Assembly: GCA_963681975.1 (NCBI GenBank)
Contig: OY820613.1
Location: forward strand, 3,100,001-3,164,000
Length of the DNA: 64,000 nt
Reading direction: 5' to 3'
Source of the DNA: JANELJ01 sp024511395
Lineage (GTDB): Bacteria > Pseudomonadota > Gammaproteobacteria > GRL18
Shown here: piece by piece, positions 37,976-47,918 of the stretch
How the letters are laid out: every line of letters starts with the position of its first letter
Position numbering within the stretch: the stretch's first letter is position 1
Translations under genes and position numbers: made by a program
The notes under the pieces: model-generated
What the model was told of the DNA's origin: nothing
Database searches by the model: none
What the model saw: the letters and a program-made list of their open reading frames with translations, nothing else

Positions 37976-38006
37976 TCTCCCCTACTTTTTTCAGGCGCAG
38001 GGGAGA
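37976..38006. terminator. Bidirectional terminator between receiver gene and ubiB
   Basis: TCTCCCCT (37976-37983) pairs with AGGGGAGA (37999-38006), with A-runs and T-runs nearby on both sides, between converging genes. Confidence 0.65.
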
Positions 38007-38011
38007 GAACT

Positions 38012-39640
38012 TTATTTTTTAAATAGTGCCCACAATGCACCTACCACACCCAGTCCTGCCAGAACCTGAGCCTCAAGTATTAAACTGCCAGAATACAGAA
38101 TAGCTCCGCATACCAGCAGGCCCGAACTGATAATTGCAGATGTGGTCTTACTGCTCTGCAGTTCAATTTTTTCTTCGATACGGTTTAAGGTTTCACTTTT
38201 GTAATTAATGCTCAGCTTACCATGGCGGGCCTGTTGTACCACATCAAAAACTTTATTGGGGAAATCTGGCAGCTGCTCCATCCATAAAGGGGCATTGTGT
38301 TTGATCTGTTTGGCAAAAGAGCGGAAACCCAGCTGTTCTTTCATCCAGTTTTCCAGGAACGGTTTGGCAGTATCCCAGAGATCCAGTTCAGGGTATAGTT
38401 GCCGTCCCAGACCCTCGATATTAAGCAGGGTTTTCTGTAATAACACCAGCTGTGGCTGAACCTCCATATTAAAACGCCGTGCAGTCTGAAACAGGCGTAA
38501 TAATAACTGACCAAAAGAAATTTCGTGCAGCGGCTTTTCAAAAATCGGCTCACATACCGAACGGATCGCCGACTCAAAATCATCCACCCGGGTATCCGGT
38601 GGTACCCAGCCGGATTCCACATGCAGTTCAGCCACCCGGTAATAATCCCGGTTAAAAAAGGCCAGGAAGTTTTCTGCCAGATAACGCTGATCTTCCGGAT
38701 TCAGAGTACCCATAATACCGAAATCAATGGCAATATACTGGCCGGTATTGGAGACAAAGATATTTCCGGGGTGCATATCGGCATGGAAAAAATTATCCCG
38801 GAACACTTGGGTAAAAAAGATTTCCACACCCATTTCCGCCAGCCGCTTAAAGTCAATATCCATGGACTTAAGCTCGGCCATATTGGTTACCGGTACACCA
38901 TGAATGCGCTCCATAACCATGACTTTTTTACGACAGTGGTTCCAGTCTACTTCCGGTACATACAGAATAGTGGAGTCTTTAAAGTTTCGTCTTAACTGGG
39001 AAGCATTGGCGGCTTCACGCAGCAGATCCAGCTCATCCAGAATGTTTTTTTCAAATTCATGCACCACTTCCATTGGGCGCAGACGCCGGCCATCAGCCCA
39101 GTAGCGTTCCATCTTGCCGGCAATCACATACAGCAGTGCCAGATCACGGCGAATAACCTTTTCAATATCCGGACGCACCACTTTAACCACCACTTCCCGG
39201 CCGTCATGCATGGTAGCGGTATGTACCTGGGCAATGGAAGCAGAGGCCAGCGGGGTACGCTCAAACTCGGCAAAAATATCAGTAATCGGCTGTTTAAATG
39301 AGGCCTCAATGATGGCCACGGCTTTCTCTGCACCAAAGGGCAGCACCTGATCCTGCAATTTGGCCAGTTCCTCAGCCAGATCATCAGGCAGCAGATCCCG
39401 CCGTGTTGACAGAATCTGCCCGAACTTAACAAAAATCGGCCCCAGATCTTCCAGGGCCATACGAATACGTTCACCCTGTGGTCGGCGGGTTCGGGGGTTA
39501 AACCAGAAGGTAGGAGATAAATAACGCAGCAAACGAATAGCTCTGAACAGATGGGTATTTAGAATTAACTCATCCAGGCCGTGTTTCAGCAGCACCCGGC
39601 TAATAGTCATCAGGTGGAAAAAGTGAGCGATGTTTCTCAT
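38012..39640 (-). CDS. ubiB: Ubiquinone biosynthesis accessory ATPase UbiB
   Basis: A 542-residue member of the ABC1/ADCK/UbiB atypical kinase family: the KxGQ-type motif FVKFGQILSTRRDLLP (about 50-65), the A-rich loop ASIAQVH, the catalytic HADMHPGNIFV and DFGIMG, and two C-terminal membrane helices (about 495-535). UbiB supports coenzyme Q synthesis, possibly by extracting lipid intermediates from the membrane. It follows ubiE and ubiJ in the standard order. Confidence 0.95.
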   Translation of the reverse strand: MRNIAHFFHLMTISRVLLKHGLDELILNTHLFRAIRLLRYLSPTFWFNPRTRRPQGERIRMALEDLGPIFVKFGQILSTRRDLLPDDLAEELAKLQDQVLPFGAEKAVAIIEASFKQPITDIFAEFERTPLASASIAQVHTATMHDGREVVVKVVRPDIEKVIRRDLALLYVIAGKMERYWADGRRLRPMEVVHEFEKNILDELDLLREAANASQLRRNFKDSTILYVPEVDWNHCRKKVMVMERIHGVPVTNMAELKSMDIDFKRLAEMGVEIFFTQVFRDNFFHADMHPGNIFVSNTGQYIAIDFGIMGTLNPEDQRYLAENFLAFFNRDYYRVAELHVESGWVPPDTRVDDFESAIRSVCEPIFEKPLHEISFGQLLLRLFQTARRFNMEVQPQLVLLQKTLLNIEGLGRQLYPELDLWDTAKPFLENWMKEQLGFRSFAKQIKHNAPLWMEQLPDFPNKVFDVVQQARHGKLSINYKSETLNRIEEKIELQSSKTTSAIISSGLLVCGAILYSGSLILEAQVLAGLGVVGALWALFKK

Positions 39641-39670
39641 TGAATGTGAGCCATGTAGAAAGGGGTTCCG

Positions 39671-40378
39671 TTATTGGTCAGAGCTGTTTTCTTTTTCTGA
39701 TTGAGCTAACTGAGCAAGCGCCTGTTCCAGACGCTTAATACGGGCTTCTGCCCGTTCAACATCATTACGGATAATATCCACCTGCTGGTTAAAATGCTGA
39801 ATTTCCGGCTCGGAAGCAATATCACGAGTTTCATATTGCAAGTACTCACTTACATCCATACCCAGTGAATTAAAGAGTTGTCTACCAAAACCGAGTATGC
39901 CTCGCGCTGCATTGCCCAGTGAATGTGCTATGATATCGCCGGTAATATGAGACAGATGTTCTTCCCAGTCAATATCTAGCTGCTGGAACAATGCCTGAAA
40001 ATGCTGACCCAGCGCCATATCGCCGATAATTTTAATATCACCCTTAAAGACCGAACGGGTTTTTTCCTGATCTTCTGCCAGAACCATTTTGGCAAAGGCC
40101 AGTAAGCTGCCGGATATAACCGTATCCGGTTCACCTTCATAATGACTGATGATCTGCATACCCTGTTTATCGGGGAAAAAATACAGCCACTGATCCATAT
40201 CGGTGATATGAAAGGCGATAATACGTCCCTTAAAATCGGCCAGTCTGACAAAACTCTCGGGATCCATAGCAAATAGCTGATTAAGCGCGGCCTCCATAGC
40301 GGCCAGCAAGGGGATCAGCAGGGGATTGATATGCTCCTGCGGGCTGTTTACTTTGTGATCCATAGTGCTGCTTTGCAT
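39671..40378 (-). CDS. ubiJ: Ubiquinone biosynthesis accessory factor UbiJ (SCP2 domain)
   Basis: A 235-residue protein with an N-terminal SCP2 lipid-binding domain (about 15-125) and a C-terminal coiled coil (about 195-230). UbiJ binds lipid intermediates and is a core part of the aerobic coenzyme Q complex. It sits between ubiE (18 bp) and ubiB (30 bp), which fixes its identity better than sequence alone. Confidence 0.88.
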   Translation of the reverse strand: MQSSTMDHKVNSPQEHINPLLIPLLAAMEAALNQLFAMDPESFVRLADFKGRIIAFHITDMDQWLYFFPDKQGMQIISHYEGEPDTVISGSLLAFAKMVLAEDQEKTRSVFKGDIKIIGDMALGQHFQALFQQLDIDWEEHLSHITGDIIAHSLGNAARGILGFGRQLFNSLGMDVSEYLQYETRDIASEPEIQHFNQQVDIIRNDVERAEARIKRLEQALAQLAQSEKENSSDQ

Positions 40379-40396
40379 AAAATTACCGGGCCTGTA

Positions 40397-41158
40397 TTAA
40401 AATTTAAAACCACGATGCAGAGCCACAATACCACCAGTCAGGTTGGTATAATCACAGCGCTCAAAGCCGGCATTTTCCATCATAGCCTTCAGGGTTTCCT
40501 GATCTGAATGCATACGAATGGATTCTGCTAGGTAACGATAGCTTTCTGAATCGTTGGCAATCAGTTTGCCCATGGTGGGCAGGATATTAAAGGAATAAAA
40601 ATCATAGATGGGACTCAGACCCGGTGCAACCGGTTTGGAAAATTCTAGGATAAGCAGTCGACCGCCGGGTTTTAATACCCGGAACATAGAAGCCAGGGCA
40701 GCATCCTTATCTGTAACATTTCGCAGGCCAAAGGCAATAGTAATGCAGTCAAAGGTATTATCCGGAAAAGGCAGGCATTCGGCATTGGCCTGTACATACT
40801 CGACATTACCGACAATGCCCTGATCCGTCAGGCGGGCACAGCCTACCTTAAGCATGGACTCATTAATATCACCCAGCACCACCCGGCCGGTTTCACCCAC
40901 AATTCTGGAAAATTTAGCCGCCAGATCGCCTGTACCCCCAGCCAGATCCAGCACACTCTGACCACGGCGCACACCGCTTTTTTCAATGGTCAAACGCTTC
41001 CAGAGTCGATGAATACCCATCGACATCAGATCATTCATCACATCGTATTTACTGGCCACCGAATGAAAAACCTCGGCCACCTTACCGACTTTTTCTTCTT
41101 TATTGACCGTTTTATAACCAAAATGGGTAGTATCACCCGGCTGATTCTGATTTTCCAT
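40397..41158 (-). CDS. ubiE: Ubiquinone/menaquinone methyltransferase UbiE
   Basis: A 253-residue class I methyltransferase performing the C-methylation step of ubiquinone (and demethylmenaquinone) synthesis. Motifs: KVGKVAEVFHSVASKYDVMND (N-terminal signature), SAM-binding VLDLAGGTGDLA, NAECLPFPDNTFD and the C-terminal NLTGGIVALHRGFKF. Full length; first gene of ubiE-ubiJ-ubiB. Confidence 0.95.
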   Translation of the reverse strand: MENQNQPGDTTHFGYKTVNKEEKVGKVAEVFHSVASKYDVMNDLMSMGIHRLWKRLTIEKSGVRRGQSVLDLAGGTGDLAAKFSRIVGETGRVVLGDINESMLKVGCARLTDQGIVGNVEYVQANAECLPFPDNTFDCITIAFGLRNVTDKDAALASMFRVLKPGGRLLILEFSKPVAPGLSPIYDFYSFNILPTMGKLIANDSESYRYLAESIRMHSDQETLKAMMENAGFERCDYTNLTGGIVALHRGFKF

Positions 41159-41294
41159 GGTATTTCCAATAATAAAATGCGGTTATTTTCTTAAGTGTCG
41201 ATTATACGACGATTCCATTAGAAAATCATGATCCTGTGGTCAGTCACTCTACGGTGGTTTGTATTATGGGGTGTAGTTACAAAAGTTTTAACTT

Positions 41295-41774
41295 TTAATT
41301 GTCCATTAAGGTCCAGGACATATCATTTTCCAGGCGGTAGGAGGCTATAAATTCATGTGGGCACTGTTTGCCCCAGTCCTGTGGGGAGAGCATGGGGAAA
41401 TAAGTAGTACCATCAGGTTTTTTGTATAAATGGTAAATACGACCAGGGATGCGGGTGAAATTGCAGTCGGCTTGATGCAGTTCCTGATCCCGTTGAGCCA
41501 CTTCCATTACACTCTGGGCTTCGGCCTGCAGGTGTTTAATTTGATCGGCAATGACCTTGAGCTTGGCATTGACACGGATATTGATTTTACTGTCGGCTTC
41601 TGAAATCTGCCGGGCCAGATCCACCAGTTCAAAATGGGGCGCCAGGCGGCTGACAGGGTAGGGTGAGGTGCTGTTACTACCCTGATGATTGGGGCCGCTG
41701 TGCTTAATGGCGCCTTTCTGTTGATCAGGCTCTTTTTTGCACTCAGGCTGTTTTTTCAACTTGTTCCCGTTCAC
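41295..41774 (-). CDS. DUF2452-family protein
   Basis: A protein of up to 159 residues. The N-terminal 45 or so residues are low-complexity; the rest matches the DUF2452 pattern: VDLARQISEADSKINIRVNAKL, a helical region, then CNFTRIPGRIYHLYKKPDG and FPMLSPQDWG. No function is known. A GTG at 41774 lies inside the end of the ATPase gene (32-bp overlap); a later TTG at about 41759 is possible. Confidence 0.75.
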   Translation of the reverse strand: MNGNKLKKQPECKKEPDQQKGAIKHSGPNHQGSNSTSPYPVSRLAPHFELVDLARQISEADSKINIRVNAKLKVIADQIKHLQAEAQSVMEVAQRDQELHQADCNFTRIPGRIYHLYKKPDGTTYFPMLSPQDWGKQCPHEFIASYRLENDMSWTLMDN

Positions 41775-43545
41775 AATAAATAGTGCGCTTAAAGTTCATA
41801 CCTTCAGGGAAAGTCTGAGCAATAATCCAGATTTGCGGCAGATTGTCGCTGAGCTCCGGCAATACCGCCAGTGAACGCTCGGTACGTTCTTCATCAAAGA
41901 AGGCAAACGGCTCATCCAGGATCAGGAACTGCTGGTTATGCACCTTGCGGCTGACCATTTCCTGCGACAGAGCCAGACGCACGGCCAGCATGATCTGCCG
42001 CTGGGTACCGCTGGAAATTTCATCCAGTTCCATAAAGTCGTGCTTTTCATTAGAAAATACCCGTACAGTCAGATCTTCATCAATCTGCAGATGTTCATAA
42101 CGGTTGTCGGTAAACAGAGGCAGGGTCTTGCTGACGTGATCACGGATCACATGATTAAAACGTTTGGACAGGTGATGGGTGGCGCCCATTAATAATTCTG
42201 ATGCCAGTTCCCGGATACGGTTACGCTCAGCTTTGTCATCAACCTGGGCCTGCAGAATATCTACTTTTTCCAACAGATCACGTACTTTCTCTACACGATC
42301 ACGTTCAATGGCCAGTTCTGAGGATAATTCACTGATCTGTTCCGCCAGTTTTTCCTGTTCCTGAGTCAGATAATCCAGATCCGCCTGTAGAGCTTCAGAC
42401 AGGGCTTTAGTATCCAGTGAGCTTTTTTCAATACGGCGCAACAGCATGTCCTTGTTTTCATCAGACTCTGCAGCACACTCACTGTCCAGTGCCCTCAGTT
42501 TCTCTGCCAAGGTTTTACCGGCTTCGTCCAGACGTCCGATATTGCCTTTATGGCTGACGATCATGGCCCAGAAAATAATAAACAGTAAAGCAAAACCGCT
42601 GCCGGCATAGAGCAAAAACGGGTATTGCTCAGCAGTGAACTGGGGAACATTAGTCTGTAGAAGTTCATTAACCTTATTAAACAGGTCACTGCCGGGCATT
42701 TTAACAAGGATCACCCATAGTCCCAGAAAACCAGCAGCCAGGATCAGGCTAATAAAACGCCAGAACCCGGCTCGGCCTTTTTTATACTGATAGGCCACTT
42801 TCTGCGGCTGGTCAGTATTATACTGCTCAATGCTGCTGTTCAGCTCTGACAGGTTTTCATCAATCTGCTTTTTATCAGCCAGCAGCTGATCATGCTGTGC
42901 GGTCAGTTTATCCAGATGCTGTTCATCCAGCTGTATGGCTTCTATTTCTTCTTCCAGCAGGTTGATACGATTTATCAGCTCTTCGGAGACAACGATATCC
43001 TGCTCAATATCTTCCTGGATATTCTGCTCGCAGTATTCCATAGTGGCGATACCGGCCATGGTTTTAAGGGCATAACTGTGCGGATAGGGGGTGGTGATTT
43101 CTCTCTGAGCCAAGTAGAAGGACTCAATAAACTCATCAAATTCCACCGAAGTCAGCTTATACAGGGCTTCTTCAACCCGTTCAACACACCGGGCAATGGC
43201 ATTTTCTTCATTATAAACTTTATAAAGCTTGGCAGAGTGGTTGCCGTCACAGTCCAGCATGCGGGTAATGGCATACAGTTCAGGCTCGCTGGCATCAGCA
43301 CTTTGATGGCTGAAGCGGATGGTTACTGAACAGTCACTGGCGCCCCAGCGTAATATCTTGTCCAGCTCATCTTCATCAATAGAAAAGGTTCGACCAAACA
43401 GAGCAAAACAGATGGATTCCCCGATGGTACTTTTACCGGACTCATTAAAGCCACTAATGGCAATAATACCCTGTTCAGGCAGATCGTTCAGCTCCAGGCT
43501 TTTGTATTTAAGTACATTTCTTGCACTGATACTTTGAATAATCAT
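41743..43545 (-). CDS. Membrane-tethered SMC/Rad50-like ATPase (YhaN-like layout)
   Basis: A 600-residue ABC-type ATPase with split head halves: Walker A GFNESGKS (32-39), signature SSGTQRQ (511-517) and Walker B FLILDEP (540-546). Two coiled coils (about 185-245 and 335-430) flank two transmembrane helices (261-281 and 309-330) with a 27-residue loop between, so the heads face the cytoplasm and the hinge is in the membrane. Rad50/SbcC instead have a zinc hook there. YhaN of Bacillus has this kind of build next to a nuclease; no nuclease gene is present here. It overlaps a 65-codon gene upstream by 4 bp and DUF2452 downstream. Confidence 0.82.
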   Translation of the reverse strand: MIIQSISARNVLKYKSLELNDLPEQGIIAISGFNESGKSTIGESICFALFGRTFSIDEDELDKILRWGASDCSVTIRFSHQSADASEPELYAITRMLDCDGNHSAKLYKVYNEENAIARCVERVEEALYKLTSVEFDEFIESFYLAQREITTPYPHSYALKTMAGIATMEYCEQNIQEDIEQDIVVSEELINRINLLEEEIEAIQLDEQHLDKLTAQHDQLLADKKQIDENLSELNSSIEQYNTDQPQKVAYQYKKGRAGFWRFISLILAAGFLGLWVILVKMPGSDLFNKVNELLQTNVPQFTAEQYPFLLYAGSGFALLFIIFWAMIVSHKGNIGRLDEAGKTLAEKLRALDSECAAESDENKDMLLRRIEKSSLDTKALSEALQADLDYLTQEQEKLAEQISELSSELAIERDRVEKVRDLLEKVDILQAQVDDKAERNRIRELASELLMGATHHLSKRFNHVIRDHVSKTLPLFTDNRYEHLQIDEDLTVRVFSNEKHDFMELDEISSGTQRQIMLAVRLALSQEMVSRKVHNQQFLILDEPFAFFDEERTERSLAVLPELSDNLPQIWIIAQTFPEGMNFKRTIYCEREQVEKTA

Positions 43546-43739
43546 ACCCAGCCCTCTTCTTCCAGCTTTTCTAGTTTACGCAGGGTCAACTCGACGGCCG
43601 CATCAAAAGCCTGCTCTTCAAATTCATCATCGGAATTCATACGGCGTTCTTTTTCTTCTTCACAAAACCGGGGGTACTCCTCAATGGTGGTACGCCGTTC
43701 GGTTATATTCAAAGGCTTGGGATGTTCACCTGCCGACAT
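43542..43739 (-). CDS. Small acidic protein coupled to the membrane ATPase
   Basis: A 65-residue, strongly acidic and helical protein (ERRTTIEEYPRFCEEE; ending LEKLEEEGWV). AGGAGAG lies at good spacing before the ATG, and the stop overlaps the ATPase start by 4 bp, so the two are translationally coupled. No known family is recognised; a regulator or subunit of the ATPase is the likely role. Confidence 0.65.
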   Translation of the reverse strand: MSAGEHPKPLNITERRTTIEEYPRFCEEEKERRMNSDDEFEEQAFDAAVELTLRKLEKLEEEGWV

Positions 43740-43913
43740 AGAAGCTCTCCTGGGTAGAAATGTTTATCAGTAGCCCGTTCATATCAGACAGTCCTGAACC
43801 GCTACAAATTATTAAACGCTAATACTACCATTGCTGGCTTTAAGAGTGAAAAAAATTCGGATTTTTCTTGATCAATATCTATGCGGCTAAAATTCAATCA
43901 ATAAACTGAGCAT

Positions 43914-43946
43914 CTTCTCCCAATGGGAGAAGGTTCGGATGAGGGG
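43914..43946. repeat. REP-like palindromic repeat, copy 2
   Basis: CTTCTCCC-aat-GGGAGAAG followed by GTTCGGATGAGGGG, a diverged relative of the copy at 3639. It lies just past the DUF971 stop and may also act in 3' processing. The 210-bp gap 43740-43949 holds no other feature. Confidence 0.65.
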
Positions 43947-43949
43947 ATA

Positions 43950-44324
43950 TTAGTTGATTTTACGTTCGTGGCCAGCTTCTTTAAGTTTTTCCAGGTAGGT
44001 CGGCCACATTTTTTCCTGGTTTTTGCCATAGTCATACAGCAGTTCCCAGGAGAAAATACCGCTGTCATGGCCATCGGTAAAGGTAATTTTAATAGCATAG
44101 TTACCAACCGGCTCCAGTGACTCAATATTGACGTTTTCCTTACCAACCTGTAATTTTTCCTCACCCGGTGCATGACCGCGAACTTCCGCAGAAGGGGAGT
44201 GGACTCTTAAAAATTCACTGCTGAAGGCAAAGCGGGAGCCGTCATCAAAAGCGACGTCCAGTTCGCGGGATTTTTGATGAAAGTTTATCTCTGTTGGTGT
44301 AGGGGTATTGGTGGTTTCTGACAT
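43950..44324 (-). CDS. DUF971-family protein
   Basis: A 124-residue protein of the small domain also found at the N-terminus of gamma-butyrobetaine hydroxylases: LDVAFDDGSRFAFSSEFLRVHSPSA and FTDGHDSGIFSWELLYDYG. Stand-alone members are regularly encoded between hslU and ubiE in gammaproteobacteria, as here. Some relatives are linked to FeS cluster handling, but the role of this one is not set. A weak hairpin (ACCTGAT/ATCAGGT, 44343-44364) lies between it and hslU. Confidence 0.82.
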   Translation of the reverse strand: MSETTNTPTPTEINFHQKSRELDVAFDDGSRFAFSSEFLRVHSPSAEVRGHAPGEEKLQVGKENVNIESLEPVGNYAIKITFTDGHDSGIFSWELLYDYGKNQEKMWPTYLEKLKEAGHERKIN

Positions 44325-44372
44325 ACTTTGTTACCTTTGTTTACCTGATAAAGATTAATCAGGTTAAATAAT

Positions 44373-45716
44373 TTATAAAATATAACGCGATAAATCTTCA
44401 TTAATCGCCAGGTCGCCTAATTGTTTATCCACATAAGCACCGTCAATCACCAGCACTTCGTCACTGGTATCTGAAGCTTCAAAAGAAATGGATTCCAGCA
44501 GGCGTTCCATAATGGTATGCAGACGCCGGGCACCGATATTTTCGGTGGACTCATTCACGGTAAAGGCCACTTCTGCAATACGCTCAATGGCACTGTGTTC
44601 AAATTCCAGCTTCAGGCCTTCGGTTTCCATTAAGGCCCGGTACTGCTCCGTCAGGGAGGCATCCGGTTCAACCAGAATTCGGCTGAAGTCCTTCACATCC
44701 AGAGCATTGAGCTCCACCCGTATAGGCAGACGGCCCTGCAGTTCCGGAATCAGATCCGACGGCTTGCTCAGGTGAAAGGCTCCTGAGCAGATAAACAGAA
44801 TATGATCGGTTTTAATCATACCAAACTTGGTGGAAACGGTGCTGCCTTCAACCAGCGGCAGTAGGTCACGCTGTACACCCTCACGGGAGACTTCCGGACC
44901 GCGGCCTTCACTGCGGGTGGCAATTTTGTCAATTTCATCCAGAAATACTATGCCGTTCTGTTCCACATTGTTGACCGCCTGCTGTTTCACTTCTTCTTCA
45001 TTAACCAGTTTGCCAGCTTCTTCCTCAGTCAGTACCTTCATAGCATCTTTAATGGCCATTTTACTGCGTTTGGTTTTTCCACCGCCGTCCAGATTCTGGA
45101 ACATACCCTGTAACTGGCTGGTCATTTCCTCCATACCGGGAGGTGCCATAATTTCAACTCCGACGCTGGGCGCCTTAAGATCAACTTCAATTTCTTTTTC
45201 ATCAAGCTTACCTTCCCGCAGCATCTTACGAAACTTCTGGCGGGTCGCATTTTCACTGTCTGATGGCATGGCATCAGCATTCCACTCATCGGCACCCCGT
45301 GCCGGGGGCAATAAAATGTCCAGTACCCGGTCTTCAGCCGCATCCAGAGCCCGATGCTGAACTTTGGCGGTAGCCTGTTCACGGGTCATTTTAATGGAGA
45401 CATCCACCAGATCACGGATAATTGACTCCACATCACGGCCTACATATCCCACTTCGGTGAACTTGGTGGCTTCAATTTTAATAAAAGGGGCATTGGCCAG
45501 ACGGGCCAGACGGCGGGCTATTTCGGTTTTTCCTACCCCGGTCGGGCCTATCATTAAAATATTCTTGGGGGTAATTTCACTGCACAGTGGTTCTTCCACC
45601 TGACTTCTGCGCCAGCGGTTACGCAGGGCAATAGCGACGGCACGCTTGGCATCGGCCTGACCGATAATGTGTTTATCCAGTTCCTGTACAATTTCTCTGG
45701 GTGTCATCTGAGACAT
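44373..45716 (-). CDS. hslU: ATP-dependent protease ATPase subunit HslU
   Basis: A 447-residue AAA+ unfoldase of the HslUV protease. Walker A GPTGVGKT at 57-64, the pore-loop GYVGRD, the I-domain (about 110-245), Walker B IVFLDEIDKIA and the C-terminal EDLSRYIL tail that docks into HslV are present. It is 50 bp downstream of hslV in the same operon. Intact. Confidence 0.96.
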   Translation of the reverse strand: MSQMTPREIVQELDKHIIGQADAKRAVAIALRNRWRRSQVEEPLCSEITPKNILMIGPTGVGKTEIARRLARLANAPFIKIEATKFTEVGYVGRDVESIIRDLVDVSIKMTREQATAKVQHRALDAAEDRVLDILLPPARGADEWNADAMPSDSENATRQKFRKMLREGKLDEKEIEVDLKAPSVGVEIMAPPGMEEMTSQLQGMFQNLDGGGKTKRSKMAIKDAMKVLTEEEAGKLVNEEEVKQQAVNNVEQNGIVFLDEIDKIATRSEGRGPEVSREGVQRDLLPLVEGSTVSTKFGMIKTDHILFICSGAFHLSKPSDLIPELQGRLPIRVELNALDVKDFSRILVEPDASLTEQYRALMETEGLKLEFEHSAIERIAEVAFTVNESTENIGARRLHTIMERLLESISFEASDTSDEVLVIDGAYVDKQLGDLAINEDLSRYIL

Positions 45717-45766
45717 TGATTCTTTCTGCTCCTGCTTAATACTTATCTGGCTATCAATAAGGCTAA

Positions 45767-46312
45767 TTACTGGTCTAAATCCAGTGTTTCAATAGTTTGA
45801 TTGTGGTTGGTATAAATACAGATGTCACCGGCTATGGTCAGACCTTTCTGTACAATTTCCCGGGCACTGAGCTCAGTATTATCCAGCAGGGCACGTGCCG
45901 CTGACTGGGCATAAGGACCACCGGAGCCAATGGCTATCAGGCCTTCTTCCGGCTCAATAACATCACCATTTCCGGTAATAATCAGGGAGGCATCCTTATC
46001 AGCGACCGCCAGCAGAGCTTCAAGCTTTCTTAAAGACTGTTCAGTCCGCCAGTCTTTCGCCAGTTCCACCGCTGAACGTACCAGCTGGCCGCGATGCTTC
46101 TCCAGTTTGGCTTCAAAACGCTCAAACAGGGTAAAAGCATCAGCAGTACCGCCGGCAAACCCGGCAATCACCTTGTCATGAAACAGCCGACGCACCTTAC
46201 GGGCATTGCCTTTCATAATGGTATTACCCAAGGAAACCTGTCCATCACCACCGATAACCACCTGGTTACCCCGGCGTACAGAAAGAATTGTTGTACCTCT
46301 ATATTGTTCCAA
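45767..46312 (-). CDS. hslV: ATP-dependent protease peptidase subunit HslV
   Basis: A 181-residue proteasome-like peptidase. The catalytic Thr follows a short propeptide (MEQYRG-TTILSVRRG); IGGDGQVSLGN and GFAGGTADAFTLFERFE complete the N-terminal signature. The start codon is TTG at 46310-46312 behind AGGTAGG. Upstream on the minus strand CTTGATT (46371-46365) and CCTTAT (46350-46345) weakly resemble a heat-shock sigma promoter. Divergent from the cyclase remnant. Confidence 0.95.
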   Translation of the reverse strand: MEQYRGTTILSVRRGNQVVIGGDGQVSLGNTIMKGNARKVRRLFHDKVIAGFAGGTADAFTLFERFEAKLEKHRGQLVRSAVELAKDWRTEQSLRKLEALLAVADKDASLIITGNGDVIEPEEGLIAIGSGGPYAQSAARALLDNTELSAREIVQKGLTIAGDICIYTNHNQTIETLDLDQ

Positions 46313-47918
46313 AATAACCTACCTGCTTTTTTAATTATTGTGAAATAAGGTTTACATATAATAAAATCAAGGCTTAACTATAATAATCTTAGATAAAAGA
46401 TTACTCATTATGCGTTATTCTTCTGATAAGGAAAACCATGCGAAAAGTTAATTTTCCTTATGCCTACAAACTGGCCATCTCCATGATAGTGCTGATCGTT
46501 ACCGGGATGCTGGCACTGGCCACACTGATCATCCGTGATCAGAATCAGCTGCTTGAAAAGCAGATGTACTCCTATGCCGATATTCTTATCCGTCAGCTGG
46601 CCACCTCAGCAACCGAATCCTACCTCACTTCTGATACCCTAGATCTGGATGTACTGGTTAAAAACCTTTCACGACATACGGAAATTCAGGGCATTACCTT
46701 TTATTCCAATGAAAAACAGCCCATCAGCAGTAAGGGAACTCTACCCGCCATTAACCGCTTTTCCGACAAATTATAAGCAAATATCATCATTGCAATGGGA
46801 CAATAATCTTTCTTTTATGGGTCATGTCATTTATAACAATGTGACCATAGGTTATGTGGTACTGACTTTTGATCAAAGCCTGTTTACTCAGGCACGCATT
46901 AAAACCATGTACACCATAATCCTGACAACCATAGTACTGATTATTTTGACAATTTTATTTGCTTTTTTCCTGGGTAAACGCCTGTCCAGACCCATTGAAG
47001 AGCTGGTTACTGCCAGTGATGCCATTTCCAGGGGCAATTATAAGGTTCGTTTTGATGAACGGCGTAATGATGAATTTGGTATTTTAATGGAGTCACTCAA
47101 TATGATGGCTGACGGTCTGTTAAAAAAGAATCAGTTGAAAAAGCCTTTTCCCGCTATGTTTCTCCTCAGGTAGCCCAGGAAGTACTGAATAACCTGGAGA
47201 ACATTAACCTGGGCGGACAGCAAATTGATGCCAGTGTACTGTTTGTTGATATGATAGGCTTTACCGAAATGTCCAAAACCATGGAGCCGGGTAAACTGAC
47301 CCAGATCCTTAATGAATATTTTTCCTATATCGCCCAAGCAGGCCAGATCTACAGCGGTCATGTTGATAAATATATCGGTGATTGCGTTATGCTGGTGTTT
47401 GGAGTGCCTGAACAGACCGAACACCACACCTTTCAGGCTATTTCCTATGCTCTGTTAATTCAGCGGCTAATCACTACCCTGAATATACAGCGTGAAAAGG
47501 CCGGCCAGCCAATTATTAATTTTCACATTGCCGTAAATAGTTCAACCTGAATAATACCGTTTTAAGCCTGACATCAAGCCAGGTTTAAAGCGGCTGATTG
47601 TTCTGGTTTGATAAAATATCCCATCAAACCGGAAATAATTTTGAGCCACAAAAGCCGGAGCTTATTGAGGATCTTTCTTAAGTTATGTCCAGCGTGCATA
47701 TTCTGGCCGATCATGAACACTGATTCTGATTTATCGTGAACACTGTTTCTGAACCATCATGAACACCCATTCTGTTCTATCGTGAACGCCGATTCTGATC
47801 TCATCGTGAACACTTTTACTGTTTTTCCAGAATCAGTGTTCACGATGGTTCAGAATCCTTTCCCACACATTGATATTCAATAACTGCTAACCTCCCTGAT
47901 TTTTATTGGGGAATGGTT

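Noticed and set aside
47714..47813. Regular 23-24 bp spaced repeats as a CRISPR array
   Set aside because: Units are about 11 bp, degenerate, confined to the ends of an IS21 and present in inverse orientation at the other end; they are transposase sites.
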